Below the pieces are notes generated by a model. That model saw nothing but the letters and a program-made list of their open reading frames with translations. It ran no database searches and was not told the DNA's origin. Shown here piece after piece: positions 1-6,854 of a DNA stretch of 15,000 bases (its first letter is position 1; each line of letters begins with the position of its first letter). Source of the DNA: Botryococcus braunii (taxonomy: Eukaryota > Chlorophyta > Trebouxiophyceae); NCBI GenBank assembly GCA_002005505.1, contig MVGU01001942.1, forward strand, positions 1 to 15,000, given 5' to 3'. The position numbers and the translations under genes were made by a program.

Positions 1-2
1 AA

Positions 3-179
3 AATATTGAAAGCAGCTCTGGCAAGCACCTGGCAATGCAATACTCAAGACAACACGATTTTCCGGACCCCCAAACTGCTGTAGAGGAGGGCATTCTGCA
101 CTTGATCAATGAGGATCGGCTGAAGAACTCAGGAGGGGCTCCAGGACACCCCACATGCATTCTCGGTCGTTTAAACAGG
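3..179 (+). CDS. possible partial exon of an unidentified plus-strand gene
   Basis: A frame open from the left edge runs 59 codons (start lost off the window) and reaches AACAGG followed by GTAAAG, a reasonable splice donor at 180-181, just before an in-frame TGA. The peptide is of mixed, protein-like composition and includes HLINEDRLKNSGGAPGHP. I recognise no family. It could equally be a chance open stretch, since only one splice signal is visible and no partner exon could be found in the next 700 bases. Confidence 0.22.
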
Positions 180-1094
180 GTAAAGTGAAGTGAAACGGTG
201 AGGAGGAAAAAGGAAACCTAAAAGAGGATTTCTTGCGTTGCAAGAGTGGATAAATATACGAGAACGAGACCCTTGTACGAAGCCTTAGCATCCCGTGTGC
301 ACCCTCGTGTGGCTTCCCCGGCATGAGAAGTTGCCGAATATGAAGCCATAAAGGAGGTTTTGTGCGCTTACTACCATTGACACCCCAGATTATATTGCCA
401 CGGATTTTGGAGAATGTTGACCATCCGGACCATCTGGAACATCATTCAAGAAATGCCCACTACCGCTGCCATTGGTGAATTCGCCTTCCGTCTTCCTGAA
501 ATACCCCCCCCCTATTATATATATCATTACTAATTATAGTATTATATATTTTTATATACTATATATATACCTATATATATATATATGCTCACCAAGTCAA
601 GCTGTCATCCATTGCTTAGCTGCCTATTGAAGTGCTAAGCAGCCCAATGAATGAGACTTCATGTTAACCTTATTTGGGATGCTCACCCCGCCCCTGGATA
701 ATTTGCTTCCTCATGGCGCCAAGCGCATCGTCCAGCCACTGTATTTTCAAGTAACCGGCTTGTCAGCAAAGATACTATGGATTTCACTTTGATCACCTGA
801 TAGGGGGCATTGCTATGCGAGTTAGGCTCAAATCATGAAAATGTTGAAAATTGCGAGAAAGCATGATCAGCGGCAAAAAGAAAACTGACACAGAGGGCAG
901 TGGAGAAAATGATGACACATGGGGCAGTGGAGAAAATGCAAGCACTTCTTCACAAGCCGAGATGCAGCAAGACGCATTAACATTGTTACGTTCTATATAT
1001 ACGTATAAAGTGCGCGATATAAACTATTGTCATTCTTGGTTCATAATTTCCTCAAACAAGACACCAGTACACCCCCTCACATGCCCCCCCGCAC
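180..1094. other. noncoding stretch with AT-rich tract
   Basis: No convincing gene is seen. It holds a low-complexity TA-rich tract at about 515-586 and a 17-bp direct repeat (gggcagtggagaaaatg) at 895-911 and 922-938, 27 bases apart. A plus-strand frame starting at 851 runs through the repeat as GSGEN...GSGEN and then into the downstream microsatellite. It shows no convincing splice signals and its second half is simple repeat, so I do not call it a gene. Confidence 0.5.
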
Positions 1095-1208
1095 CCACAC
1101 ACACACACACACAACACACACACACACACACACAACACACACACACACACACACACACACACATCGCGCACGTGCATGAGAGAGAGAGAGAGAGAGAGGA
1201 GAGAAGGG

Positions 1209-1300
<92 letters not shown>

Positions 1301-1407
1301 ATCACTCTCCCCCCCCTCTCCCTCCCTCCGGCGTACCCCCCGAGGCACATGCACGCACTCACGCACACGCCCGCATACACTTACCCCCCCCAACACACAC
1401 ACCACCC

Positions 1408-1463
<56 letters not shown>

Positions 1464-1475
1464 ACACACACACAA
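1095..1475. repeat. compound microsatellite (AC)n-(AG)n-(TC)n-(AC)n
   Basis: Four simple tracts lie in a row: AC with a few interruptions at 1095-1163, AG at about 1178-1199, an uninterrupted TC tract of about 43 units at 1212-1297, and AC again at 1409-1475. The AG and TC tracts are complementary to each other across a 12-base gap, so they can pair as a hairpin. Every frame through this stretch encodes only dipeptide runs and should not be annotated as protein. Confidence 0.97.
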
Positions 1476-2691
1476 TACAGGTTGTATAGTATCCCTACAA
1501 CAATGTCACAAGAAAGGGACGTCACATTAACATAGATTCCTGGCGGACGAAACTGTGCTAATGCAATGTATGAAGAAGCATTGAACGCATCCTTCTGCAC
1601 CAGCCAGATGGGCTCTTGCATTGCAGTGTACCTGCATTCGGTAGCCATCTTTTGCTTGACATTAAAAGTGAAGTTTACTAGGTTTCAGAATTGGATAATG
1701 ACCACCCACTAAAGCATAAGTACACATCCTTAACATACTTTTGGTAGTTTCAGGGACCGCTTGAGTTCAATGGGTAATGCTTGAATGTGGGACTTGCTTT
1801 GACAGCCATGAAACTCTTTTCTTAACATGTGACCAGTTGTTATCAAATAGAATTGGCTTTATCATCATGATGTACCCTTTTCAAATGACTATTTGAAGTT
1901 GTCCAAGAAGACAGGCAGCTCTTGGATACAAACAATTCAGCACCATTCTCATTTGCAGCCATTCCTTAGGTGTATCTCTCAAAAGATGTATTTTTCTGCA
2001 ATTCTTGGATTAACTCTCAGCACTTCACGCCTGCACCACACATGTCATCTAGAATGTTTGATAAGCCGGCATTAAGCAGATGGCACATCAAGCTGGCCAT
2101 GACATAGATGAGTGTGGACGCACCCCGTTATTATTGATGGAGGCAAGGAGGGAAAAGGATCGCACGAACTCATAATGTTTGTGGACTGCACAGTTGAGTT
2201 CTGCACAAACTTTTCGAAAGCATCGTTCCCTGTCAGCTACCCGAGCCCCCATTTTGTTTGTTAGAGTAAATGGTTCGAAGATTTCAAGAGAAACCCCAGT
2301 CACAGTCAGTGTCGTTCCGCAGATCTACATCTTCTTTCACAAGAGAGGATGTTCTCGCTAAAGCTTGGCACAGAGCTTTTCATTCTCCAGAATTCAGTTG
2401 GTGCATCAGATACAGCGGCCAATGGTGGCAGAACCTTTCAGGGCCCGCACACAGCATGCTGACAGATACATGCAACAACTAGGAAAACCTCAATATACTT
2501 TCACTCGCTCGCGCATGGACAAGTGAGCTATTTGAAAATGATGCAAGTTGACCCAGGGAATTGGTGTGCTGTAATTCGAGAAAAGAATGTGTGATAGATG
2601 CTCAATAAAGTCGGCCGTTTGGGCTGTACATGTGCATGATGTCAGCAGTCTGATAGCAGATCCTAACAAGAGCCGCGCGGATGTAACTTAC
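1476..2691. other. noncoding or unresolved 3' side of the lipase-like gene
   Basis: This stretch should hold the remaining exons of the minus-strand lipase-like gene, if they exist here, since the catalytic Asp and His expected after the GHSLAG serine have not been placed. Minus-strand open segments at about 2088-2303 and 1490-1648 are possible exons but have no recognisable motif. A plus-strand AATAAA lies near 2604. Nothing else was recognised. Confidence 0.4.
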
Positions 2692-2803
2692 AGGGACTGC
2701 TGATCCAAAGAAGGTGATATCTGCTGTCGGAACCATTGCCTTCATGAACGGGGAACAAAGAGCTGCCATTGACCCAGCCAGGGAGTGTCCGCTACAGATG
2801 ATC
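2692..2803 (-). CDS. class 3 lipase-like gene, exon 4 (catalytic serine)
   Basis: This exon encodes the nucleophile elbow of an alpha/beta-hydrolase of the class 3 (fungal-type) lipase family. IICSGHSLAGSMAALC contains GHSLAG, a variant of GHSLGG with the nucleophilic serine in the centre. It is followed by ADITFFGSAVP, the position where the family has a TFGxPRVG-like strand. The acceptor is ...gtgcag before 2803 and the donor is a perfect GTAAGT after 2692. The first base completes a lysine codon split with exon 3, then 37 codons follow, ending in phase 0. Without splicing at the donor, the frame continues 31 codons to a stop at 2602; that alternative end includes QTADIMHMYSP, which could hold the catalytic Asp, so intron versus terminal exon is unsettled. 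The catalytic His is not located. Confidence 0.72.
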
Positions 2804-2936
2804 CTGCACCTCACAAAACGTGGGTTTATGATAACATCTGGAGCATACTATATAACCCCCGTACATGTTGTGATAGTACACGTGAACCGTTCTCTCAAAA
2901 AAAGCATCAGCCCACATCCCATGCTTGTCCACAGCG

Positions 2937-2958
2937 GCAGCAGCAGCAGCAGCAGCAG
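2937..2958. repeat. short CAG trinucleotide repeat
   Basis: About seven tandem CAG/GCA units (CTG on the minus strand) lie inside the inferred third intron of the lipase-like gene. Read through without splicing they would give a poly-alanine run on the minus strand, which supports this being intron rather than lipase coding sequence. Confidence 0.9.
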
Positions 2959-3006
2959 GTATGGTTGTGTACACAGCTCTTCTAAACAGGTCTTTACGAC
3001 TAGAAC

Positions 3007-3158
3007 AATAAACATTGTCAGCATGGAGAACGCCGTTGCAAGTGGGAAACCCAGATGGACAACATGTACAAATCCTGAAAGGCCTTTCAGGGTTTGTACA
3101 TGTCGTCCTTCTGGGTTTCCCACTCGCAACGGCGTTCCCCATGCTGACACTGTTGATT
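3007..3158. repeat. 152-bp near-perfect palindrome (foldback)
   Basis: Two arms of 76 bases meet with no spacer between 3082 and 3083 (centre tcctgaaagg|cctttcaggg). I count about seven mismatches. It lies in the inferred GC-AG intron of the lipase-like gene, 18 bases past the donor, so the pre-mRNA could form a very long hairpin. No clear target-site duplication or transposase terminus was seen. Confidence 0.93.
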
Positions 3159-3176
3159 TTCCCTAGGGGAACATGC

Positions 3177-3445
3177 TTTCTTGGCTGCGCGGAGGATGGA
3201 CTGGCGGTTAGTTCTCGCCAAGCTGGAAGCAATTGGTCCCGGATAGCGTCGAAGGCTATTTGGAAGCCCTGACTGACCAAGCATGGCCAGTTGTTTTGCG
3301 GCGGGCAAGGATAGCTGGGTGTTGTGATGAGTGGTTTCGGGGCGAAACAAATGTCGTCTACGACATTCTCAGGCACCGTAAAATCCGTTGCGCTGAAGAA
3401 GAATGCCACTGTGCCTGGATCCTCCTTGAAGGTGACTACCCAGCC
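3177..3445 (-). CDS. class 3 lipase-like gene, exon 3 (oxyanion strand and lid region)
   Basis: The exon follows a good acceptor (ttatcttcctgcag) and begins GWVVTFKEDPGTVAFFFSATD, matching the class 3 lipase pattern in which a hydrophobic strand leads to FRGTDS. Here that oxyanion motif reads FSATDF. Next come NVVDDICFAPKPL (the family's NWLTDLxFxxxPL region) and CLVSQGFQIAFDAIRDQLL (the family's VHxGFxxAYxxVRxxLL). The best 3' end leaves AA before a GC donor (GCATGT) at 3176-3175. This joins exon 4's first G to make a lysine codon and puts RK directly before IICSGHSLAG, as the family architecture expects. The frame stays open past this donor through the palindrome and the CAG repeat to 2792, so intron retention would yield a truncated product. 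The family assignment is firmer than the exact boundary. Confidence 0.68.
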
Positions 3446-4000
3446 CTGCAGGAAGATAATTATTGAAAATGTAGGCTAGTATTTGAAGGATTTACACTGG
3501 ACATCCTTGAAATACTCGACTGGAAATTACACTGTAAGTTTTACAGGGAAGGACAGGAATAAGAATGGTAGAAACATAAACAAGAAGAACAAGACAAGAA
3601 AAGCAGCACTAGAGGGAAGGTCAATGAAGCCCTTCACCTAACAACGAGTACACACAGGACCACAATTTGAGGGAGAACTGGACACTGTAAGCACACAGAG
3701 CACACAGATGATAACATTTAGAAATACCAAAGGACACAAAGAACAGTTGCCCCACAAATTTCCTAACATAGAAGACAGCAGGATCGGACAGATCTCAGCA
3801 CATCTTCATCAGATCATGGGAAGCTCTCCATACCCTGGCAAGTTTAAGTTATATCCAATGGTTCAGGATATCCTGAACCATCGATGGCGGATCAGTCATG
3901 ACGAGTGATGATCATTGCCTGACAGACGCTGATTAGCTGATCCAAGTGGTTCAGAAGCACACATTCATTGTAAAATGCGATCCCCAAGCTGGGAACTCAC
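3446..4000 (-). other. intron 2 of the lipase-like gene
   Basis: This 555-base interval lies between a perfect GTGAGT donor (minus strand, after 4001) and a CTGCAG acceptor (before 3445). It joins two phase-0 ends. It contains a 24-bp perfect palindrome at 3858-3881. No coding capacity was recognised on either strand. Confidence 0.6.
3858..3881. repeat. 24-bp perfect palindrome
   Basis: The sequence atggttcaggat is followed immediately by its own reverse complement, with no spacer, inside intron 2 of the lipase-like gene. Its zero-loop layout resembles the larger palindromes elsewhere in the window. Confidence 0.95.
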
Positions 4001-4147
4001 GTAACTTTTGGCTGGGATACCGAATAAGCACCCCAGCAGGAGTGCAGTGACGCCTGGCAGGCCGGCAAGGTCCACTGAGACCTGCTTGACCTTATCAACA
4101 AAGTCCAAAACACCCAGTGCTGCAAGTGTAGCTTCAAAGCGCTCGAT
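4001..4147 (-). CDS. class 3 lipase-like gene, exon 2
   Basis: Exactly 49 codons lie between an acceptor (tttgcatgtctgcag) and a perfect donor (TAC followed by GTGAGT), in phase 0 at both ends. The segment begins IERFEATLAALGVLDFVDKV and carries a hydrophobic stretch, PGVTALLLGCLFGIP, followed by AKSY. It sits upstream of the lipase core, where the class 3 family usually has helices preceding the first strand of the hydrolase fold, and no catalytic residue is expected here. It is assigned to the gene by strand, phase and good splice signals, not by its own motif. The hydrophobic stretch could alternatively be membrane-associated. Confidence 0.6.
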
Positions 4148-4291
4148 CTGCAGACATGCAAACGTCAGCAAAGTGATTGTGCAAAATGGTCTTGCGTCAC
4201 CCATGATTGAACAAACAAACAACAGCAACCCCCTTTAGGGTTGCAACATGATTTGGTAATTGCAACTCTACCAAAGGTGTTGCACCCGCAC

Positions 4292-4891
4292 CGTTGGAAC
4301 AGTTCCATTCAGTAGCTCATTTGCTGCAGAAGCTGCGACATTGAATGACAGAAGAACCTTCTTCTTCTTCAGGCTGGACTGCGGAACGAGAGGTGCTGCA
4401 ATTCGCATCTGGGTCAGGAGGGAACCGTTTGCTGCCAGGAACCTCAACGTACCAGCACCCATAAGGCTTCCATTTGAATGGTTTGTAACCTTGAGATTGG
4501 GAATCTCAGTATATGCAACGTCATATTTCATAACAGGCTGCACCTCAGGAGCTTGGACTGGCAATGTAGACGCAAAATTGTCATTAACCTTAGAGGCAGC
4601 TCTAGTTTGCCGTTCCAGGTCAATAATATGCTCCACGTACTTCTCATAACCACTGGGCAGGTATTGGGGGATCTCTTTAGGGTAAGATAGAGCGGGTGCC
4701 TCCGCTGGAAAAATTGCAAGGGTCGGCAAGCCGGTTTGAGTGGCGACACTCTGCTCGTCTACCATTAACTGGGGCGGTTGTTCGCCGGTTACCAGATAGC
4801 AATGGACGAGCAAGGTGGCGATGACGACAAAGGGAGTGCGAGGTCCCGTAGTACAACAGTAGGACCCAGCTGCATTTTTGGAACCCAGCAT
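4292..4891 (-). CDS. class 3 lipase-like gene, exon 1 (signal peptide and N-terminal domain)
   Basis: The start ATG at 4891 has a purine at -3 and opens a frame of about 200 codons. Near residues 20-36 a hydrophobic segment (PFVVIATLLVHCYLVTG) looks like a signal peptide or signal anchor, suggesting secretion or endomembrane entry. Four N-glycosylation sequons (NHS, NGS twice, NGT) agree with this. The domain between the signal and the lipase core (about 160 residues) is unrecognised. The most phase-compatible donor is ACG followed by GTGCGG at 4291-4290, joining exon 2 in phase 0; a nearby GTGCAA is an alternative, so the 3' end may shift by a few codons. The frame otherwise ends at a stop at 4268. 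The inserted retrotransposon begins about 0.93 kb upstream of this start. Confidence 0.62.
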
Positions 4892-5817
4892 TTCTCTCTC
4901 CTCAACACAATTAAAAATTGGGGGAAGCTGAGTCTCAAGGCAACTACATGATATAACTCCTACTTAAAAGTTGCCCTCTGTGACCTGCCGCATAGATGAT
5001 CTTGCGTTGAACCACGACAGCGGTCTTTGATCCTCATTCTGCTGCATTCCTTCCGTGCATCAAGAATCTAGCGGTGACTGACATTCAGCATAATCAGTTG
5101 TCTCCGATGTCTAAAATTTTCTGCAGCTTGTGCGGTGTGTTGCCCGCTATTAGTTACTACTCAGGTCAGTCTCGGGGGTTCCCTCTAACTTTAAGCCAGG
5201 AGGCGACTATCAAAGGATATTATGGTCCTGTGATTGAGGCTTCGTATGCTGTCAATCGGGTGTTCTGTTTCCCAGCTTCCAACGGGGACATCTGTCTGTC
5301 GGCATGACTTTTAAATTCTTGTAGATTACTATTTGTTATCCGGATGGCCTGCCCTAGGCTGTGCAGTTGTCGCCCGGGGACTCCCCGGCGGGGAGGGTCG
5401 CCCCAGGCGAGTCGCCCCGGGCGACCCTCCCAGTTGACTGTATCAACTTGATACTGGTAGACGGGAGGGCATTCCCCGCAATGACAGGATGTTTACTAGT
5501 TGTTCATTAGGGGTGGTGGGACATGGGTTTCATTTCTTGTTCATTTGTCCATTCATAAAACATGTTCGGTCTCAGCCACCTTTCCACCTTCAATACCGAT
5601 CAGTGAATCGCTTCATGTGGCGACAGGACAATAAAGGGGTTGCTCGTTTTGTGGTGACAGCTTTGAAGCCAATAAAGCCAGTTGTCAGTCATGGACCAAT
5701 ACATTAAGGGTTTTAATTGACTTGCTTGCAAGAGAAGTGTCGGCAGCCCTATTTGATCAGAGACTCCCTGGAGAGCATAGATTGTCATAATCTGCAAAGT
5801 AGCAACCTGCTCACAAG
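4892..5817. other. upstream flank of the lipase-like gene
   Basis: This interval would contain the lipase-like gene's promoter (minus strand). No TATA box could be assigned with confidence. It holds the GC-rich inverted repeats at 5369-5431 and two plus-strand AATAAA motifs near 5630 and 5670, which could mark the 3' end of an unseen plus-strand transcript. The longest open frames (5074-5307 plus, 5489-5707 plus) have no recognisable motifs. Confidence 0.4.
5369..5431. repeat. GC-rich nested inverted repeats
   Basis: A 13-bp stem (gggagggtcgccc at 5391-5403 with gggcgaccctccc at 5419-5431, 15-base loop) overlaps an alternative 10-bp stem (gtcgcccggg at 5369-5378 with cccgggcgac at 5416-5425). 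A short gtcgccc/gggcgac hairpin also sits within it. Two mutually exclusive strong folds in a sharply GC-rich island suggest a repeat-family fragment or a regulatory structure. Confidence 0.85.
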
Positions 5818-5822
5818 CAAGG
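5818..5822. repeat. target-site duplication (left), CAAGG
   Basis: CAAGG directly precedes the TG of the left LTR and matches 12963-12967 after the CA of the right LTR. Five bases is the standard copia integrase duplication length. Confidence 0.95.
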
Positions 5823-6025
5823 TGTTGTGTTAATTAATTTTATGCCTTTCCCTCAGAGGAGTAATAATGGCAAGTCTCCGTATGAAGACAATACCAATTA
5901 GGAAAGAGAGGCAGAACCCTGAGTTCTGCCAGGCAATACATGCATTTGAACGAAGACTATCATAACGCAAGTTACAGACACGTTTGTAGAAAGGAGGCAT
6001 ATGGGGCAAGCACGGATAGGGAAGG

Positions 6026-6168
6026 CACTTGGTTGGAACTGTAGTGGCACTCCGGGTGTCTATCAATCAGTTGCTAACCAGTCCTTGACTTGTATATGTC
6101 CGTGCCTACTTAACAACGCACAAGTAGGAGGACATCGTCTAACACCCTCCGTGCCGCCACCATGCAGG
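6026..6168 (+). repeat. 143-bp LTR-internal duplicate, copy 1
   Basis: This copy is identical to 6347-6489, offset by 321 bases. It carries a TATA-like tgtatatg (about 6091-6098) and ends in gccgccaccATGcagg, an optimal Kozak start. In this copy the ATG opens only four codons before TAA, and CAG is followed by GTGACT, a splice-donor-like sequence that copy 2 lacks. Confidence 0.95.
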
Positions 6169-6346
6169 TGACTTAATCCTTATTGTATTCCTGGATTTAG
6201 CACTCAGATGAACATTGTTAGAACATGTTAGACATATAGAGTTGAGTTTAGCTCATCGGACAAAGTAATGAACACGACCTGGGTGAGAGCAGGTTAGGCG
6301 TGTTTGAACTGCGTCACCTTGTTAGGAGAGATGAGAGATATTGTAA

Positions 6347-6489
6347 CACTTGGTTGGAACTGTAGTGGCACTCCGGGTGTCTATCAATCAGTTGCTAACC
6401 AGTCCTTGACTTGTATATGTCCGTGCCTACTTAACAACGCACAAGTAGGAGGACATCGTCTAACACCCTCCGTGCCGCCACCATGCAGG
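6347..6489 (+). repeat. 143-bp LTR-internal duplicate, copy 2
   Basis: This is an exact repeat of 6026-6168 ending 24 bases before the LTR terminus. It brings a second TATA-like motif and a second Kozak ATG close to the primer site, so transcripts starting in either copy would have different 5' leaders. Confidence 0.95.
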
Positions 6490-6542
6490 ATACGCCAAGC
6501 CCAGAATATTTCAGGTTATGGGCCCACGGGCTCGGATGCTGA
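6483..6542 (+). CDS. short upstream ORF spanning the LTR end and primer site
   Basis: The ATG in copy 2 lies in a perfect Kozak context (gccgccaccATG) and opens 19 codons ending at TGA (6540-6542), crossing from the LTR through the primer site. If leader transcripts start upstream, it would be the first strong start codon scanned by ribosomes. The peptide, starting MQDTPSPEYF, has no recognised function and may act only by translation. Confidence 0.35.
   Translation: MQDTPSPEYFRLWAHGLGC
6514..6526 (+). promoter_or_regulatory. primer-binding site for half-molecule initiator tRNA-Met
   Basis: GGTTATGGGCCCA begins at the first base after the LTR. It is complementary to the anticodon arm of eukaryotic initiator tRNA-Met (TGGGCCCATAACC, with anticodon CAT inside). 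This is the priming style of Drosophila copia, where a cleaved 5' half tRNA rather than the tRNA 3' end serves as primer. No 3'-CCA-complementary TGG-type site is seen at this position. Confidence 0.85.
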
Positions 6543-6581
6543 GAGTGGGTGGCGCCTAAATCGGAGCTCACTAGACTGTGA

Positions 6582-6854
6582 ATGGCGAAGAAGCGGACAA
6601 AGCAAACAGCCAGGAAGACCACCAACCTCAACGTTCCAGCGCGCTTGAGATCAGGACCTCCGTCATACAACGAACTAATCAGAGAAGGAGGACAACGTGG
6701 AGACCGCAATCCTGACGAGAGAGCCTTTATCGTCAAAGACTACATCTTTCACCTTCACGTTGGCTGTCCGTTAGCTCAACCCACCTGGTTCAGAAGTAAG
6801 ATCTTGCTGCTACCTTGCGAGTACTGGAGTTATAAGACAACTGGGGAATTATGA
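6582..6854 (+). CDS. leader ORF with histone H3-tail-like N-terminus, overlapping gag-pol
   Basis: This 90-codon frame lies in the leader between primer site and gag. An in-frame TGA directly precedes the ATG (6579-6581), so the start is fixed if the ORF is used. The protein begins MAKKRTKQTARKTT; the histone H3 tail begins MARTKQTARKST. The eight residues RTKQTARK match exactly (residues 5-12), with a two-lysine insertion after MA and a threonine in place of serine 10. The rest is basic and polar with no recognised domain. The stop overlaps the gag-pol start in ATGA (6851-6854), which would permit stop-restart translation. The start context is mediocre (T at -3, G at +4). The match could reflect a captured H3 fragment, convergent mimicry of the tail that chromatin readers bind, or, less likely, coincidence. 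Expression is unproven. Confidence 0.5.
   Translation: MAKKRTKQTARKTTNLNVPARLRSGPPSYNELIREGGQRGDRNPDERAFIVKDYIFHLHVGCPLAQPTWFRSKILLLPCEYWSYKTTGEL

Larger units (their letters stand above)
5823..6513 (+). repeat. left LTR of the copia element
   Basis: This 691-bp LTR begins TGTTGTG and ends ATTTCA. It reads base for base the same as 12272-12962. It contains an 8-bp stem with 5-base loop (ggcagaac...gttctgcc, 5910-5930), an exact internal direct duplication of 143 bp (6026-6168 and 6347-6489), a TATA-like tgtatatg in each duplicate, and no AATAAA. A TGTAA (the polyadenylation signal used by green algae) sits at 6342-6346; whether it is used here is unknown. Confidence 0.96.

Noticed and set aside
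851..1648. Long ORFs on both strands through the microsatellites
   Set aside because: They consist of dipeptide repeats (His-Thr, Leu-Ser, Val-Cys, Arg-Glu) from simple sequence.
2714..3272. Plus-strand ORFs over the lipase-like exons and palindrome
   Set aside because: They are shadows of the minus-strand exons. The palindrome makes the same peptide appear on both strands.
5074..5307. 77-codon plus-strand ORF upstream of the element
   Set aside because: No recognisable domain, and its length is within chance for this composition.
5830..6066. 78-codon antisense ORF in the LTR, repeated at 12279-12515
   Set aside because: It is duplicated only because the LTR is. No motif or start context supports it.
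6162..6514. Intron in the element leader from CAG|GTGACT (6168) to atatttcag (6514)
   Set aside because: The acceptor has a poor pyrimidine tract and would remove the second promoter-like copy. Kept only as a remark, with no transcript evidence.
6550..6556. TGGCGCC as a tRNA-Lys primer site
   Set aside because: Only seven bases match and it lies 36 bases past the LTR end, whereas the initiator-Met match starts at the first base after the LTR.
6304..6648. Plus-strand ORF crossing the left LTR end
   Set aside because: The frame is noncoding LTR and leader sequence and the right-LTR counterpart runs out in flank. No protein motif is present.
6582..6854. Extension of the H3 match into the H3 core (SYNELIR against STELLIR)
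   Set aside because: Only scattered residues agree and the spacing is wrong. The convincing match is limited to the first 14 residues.
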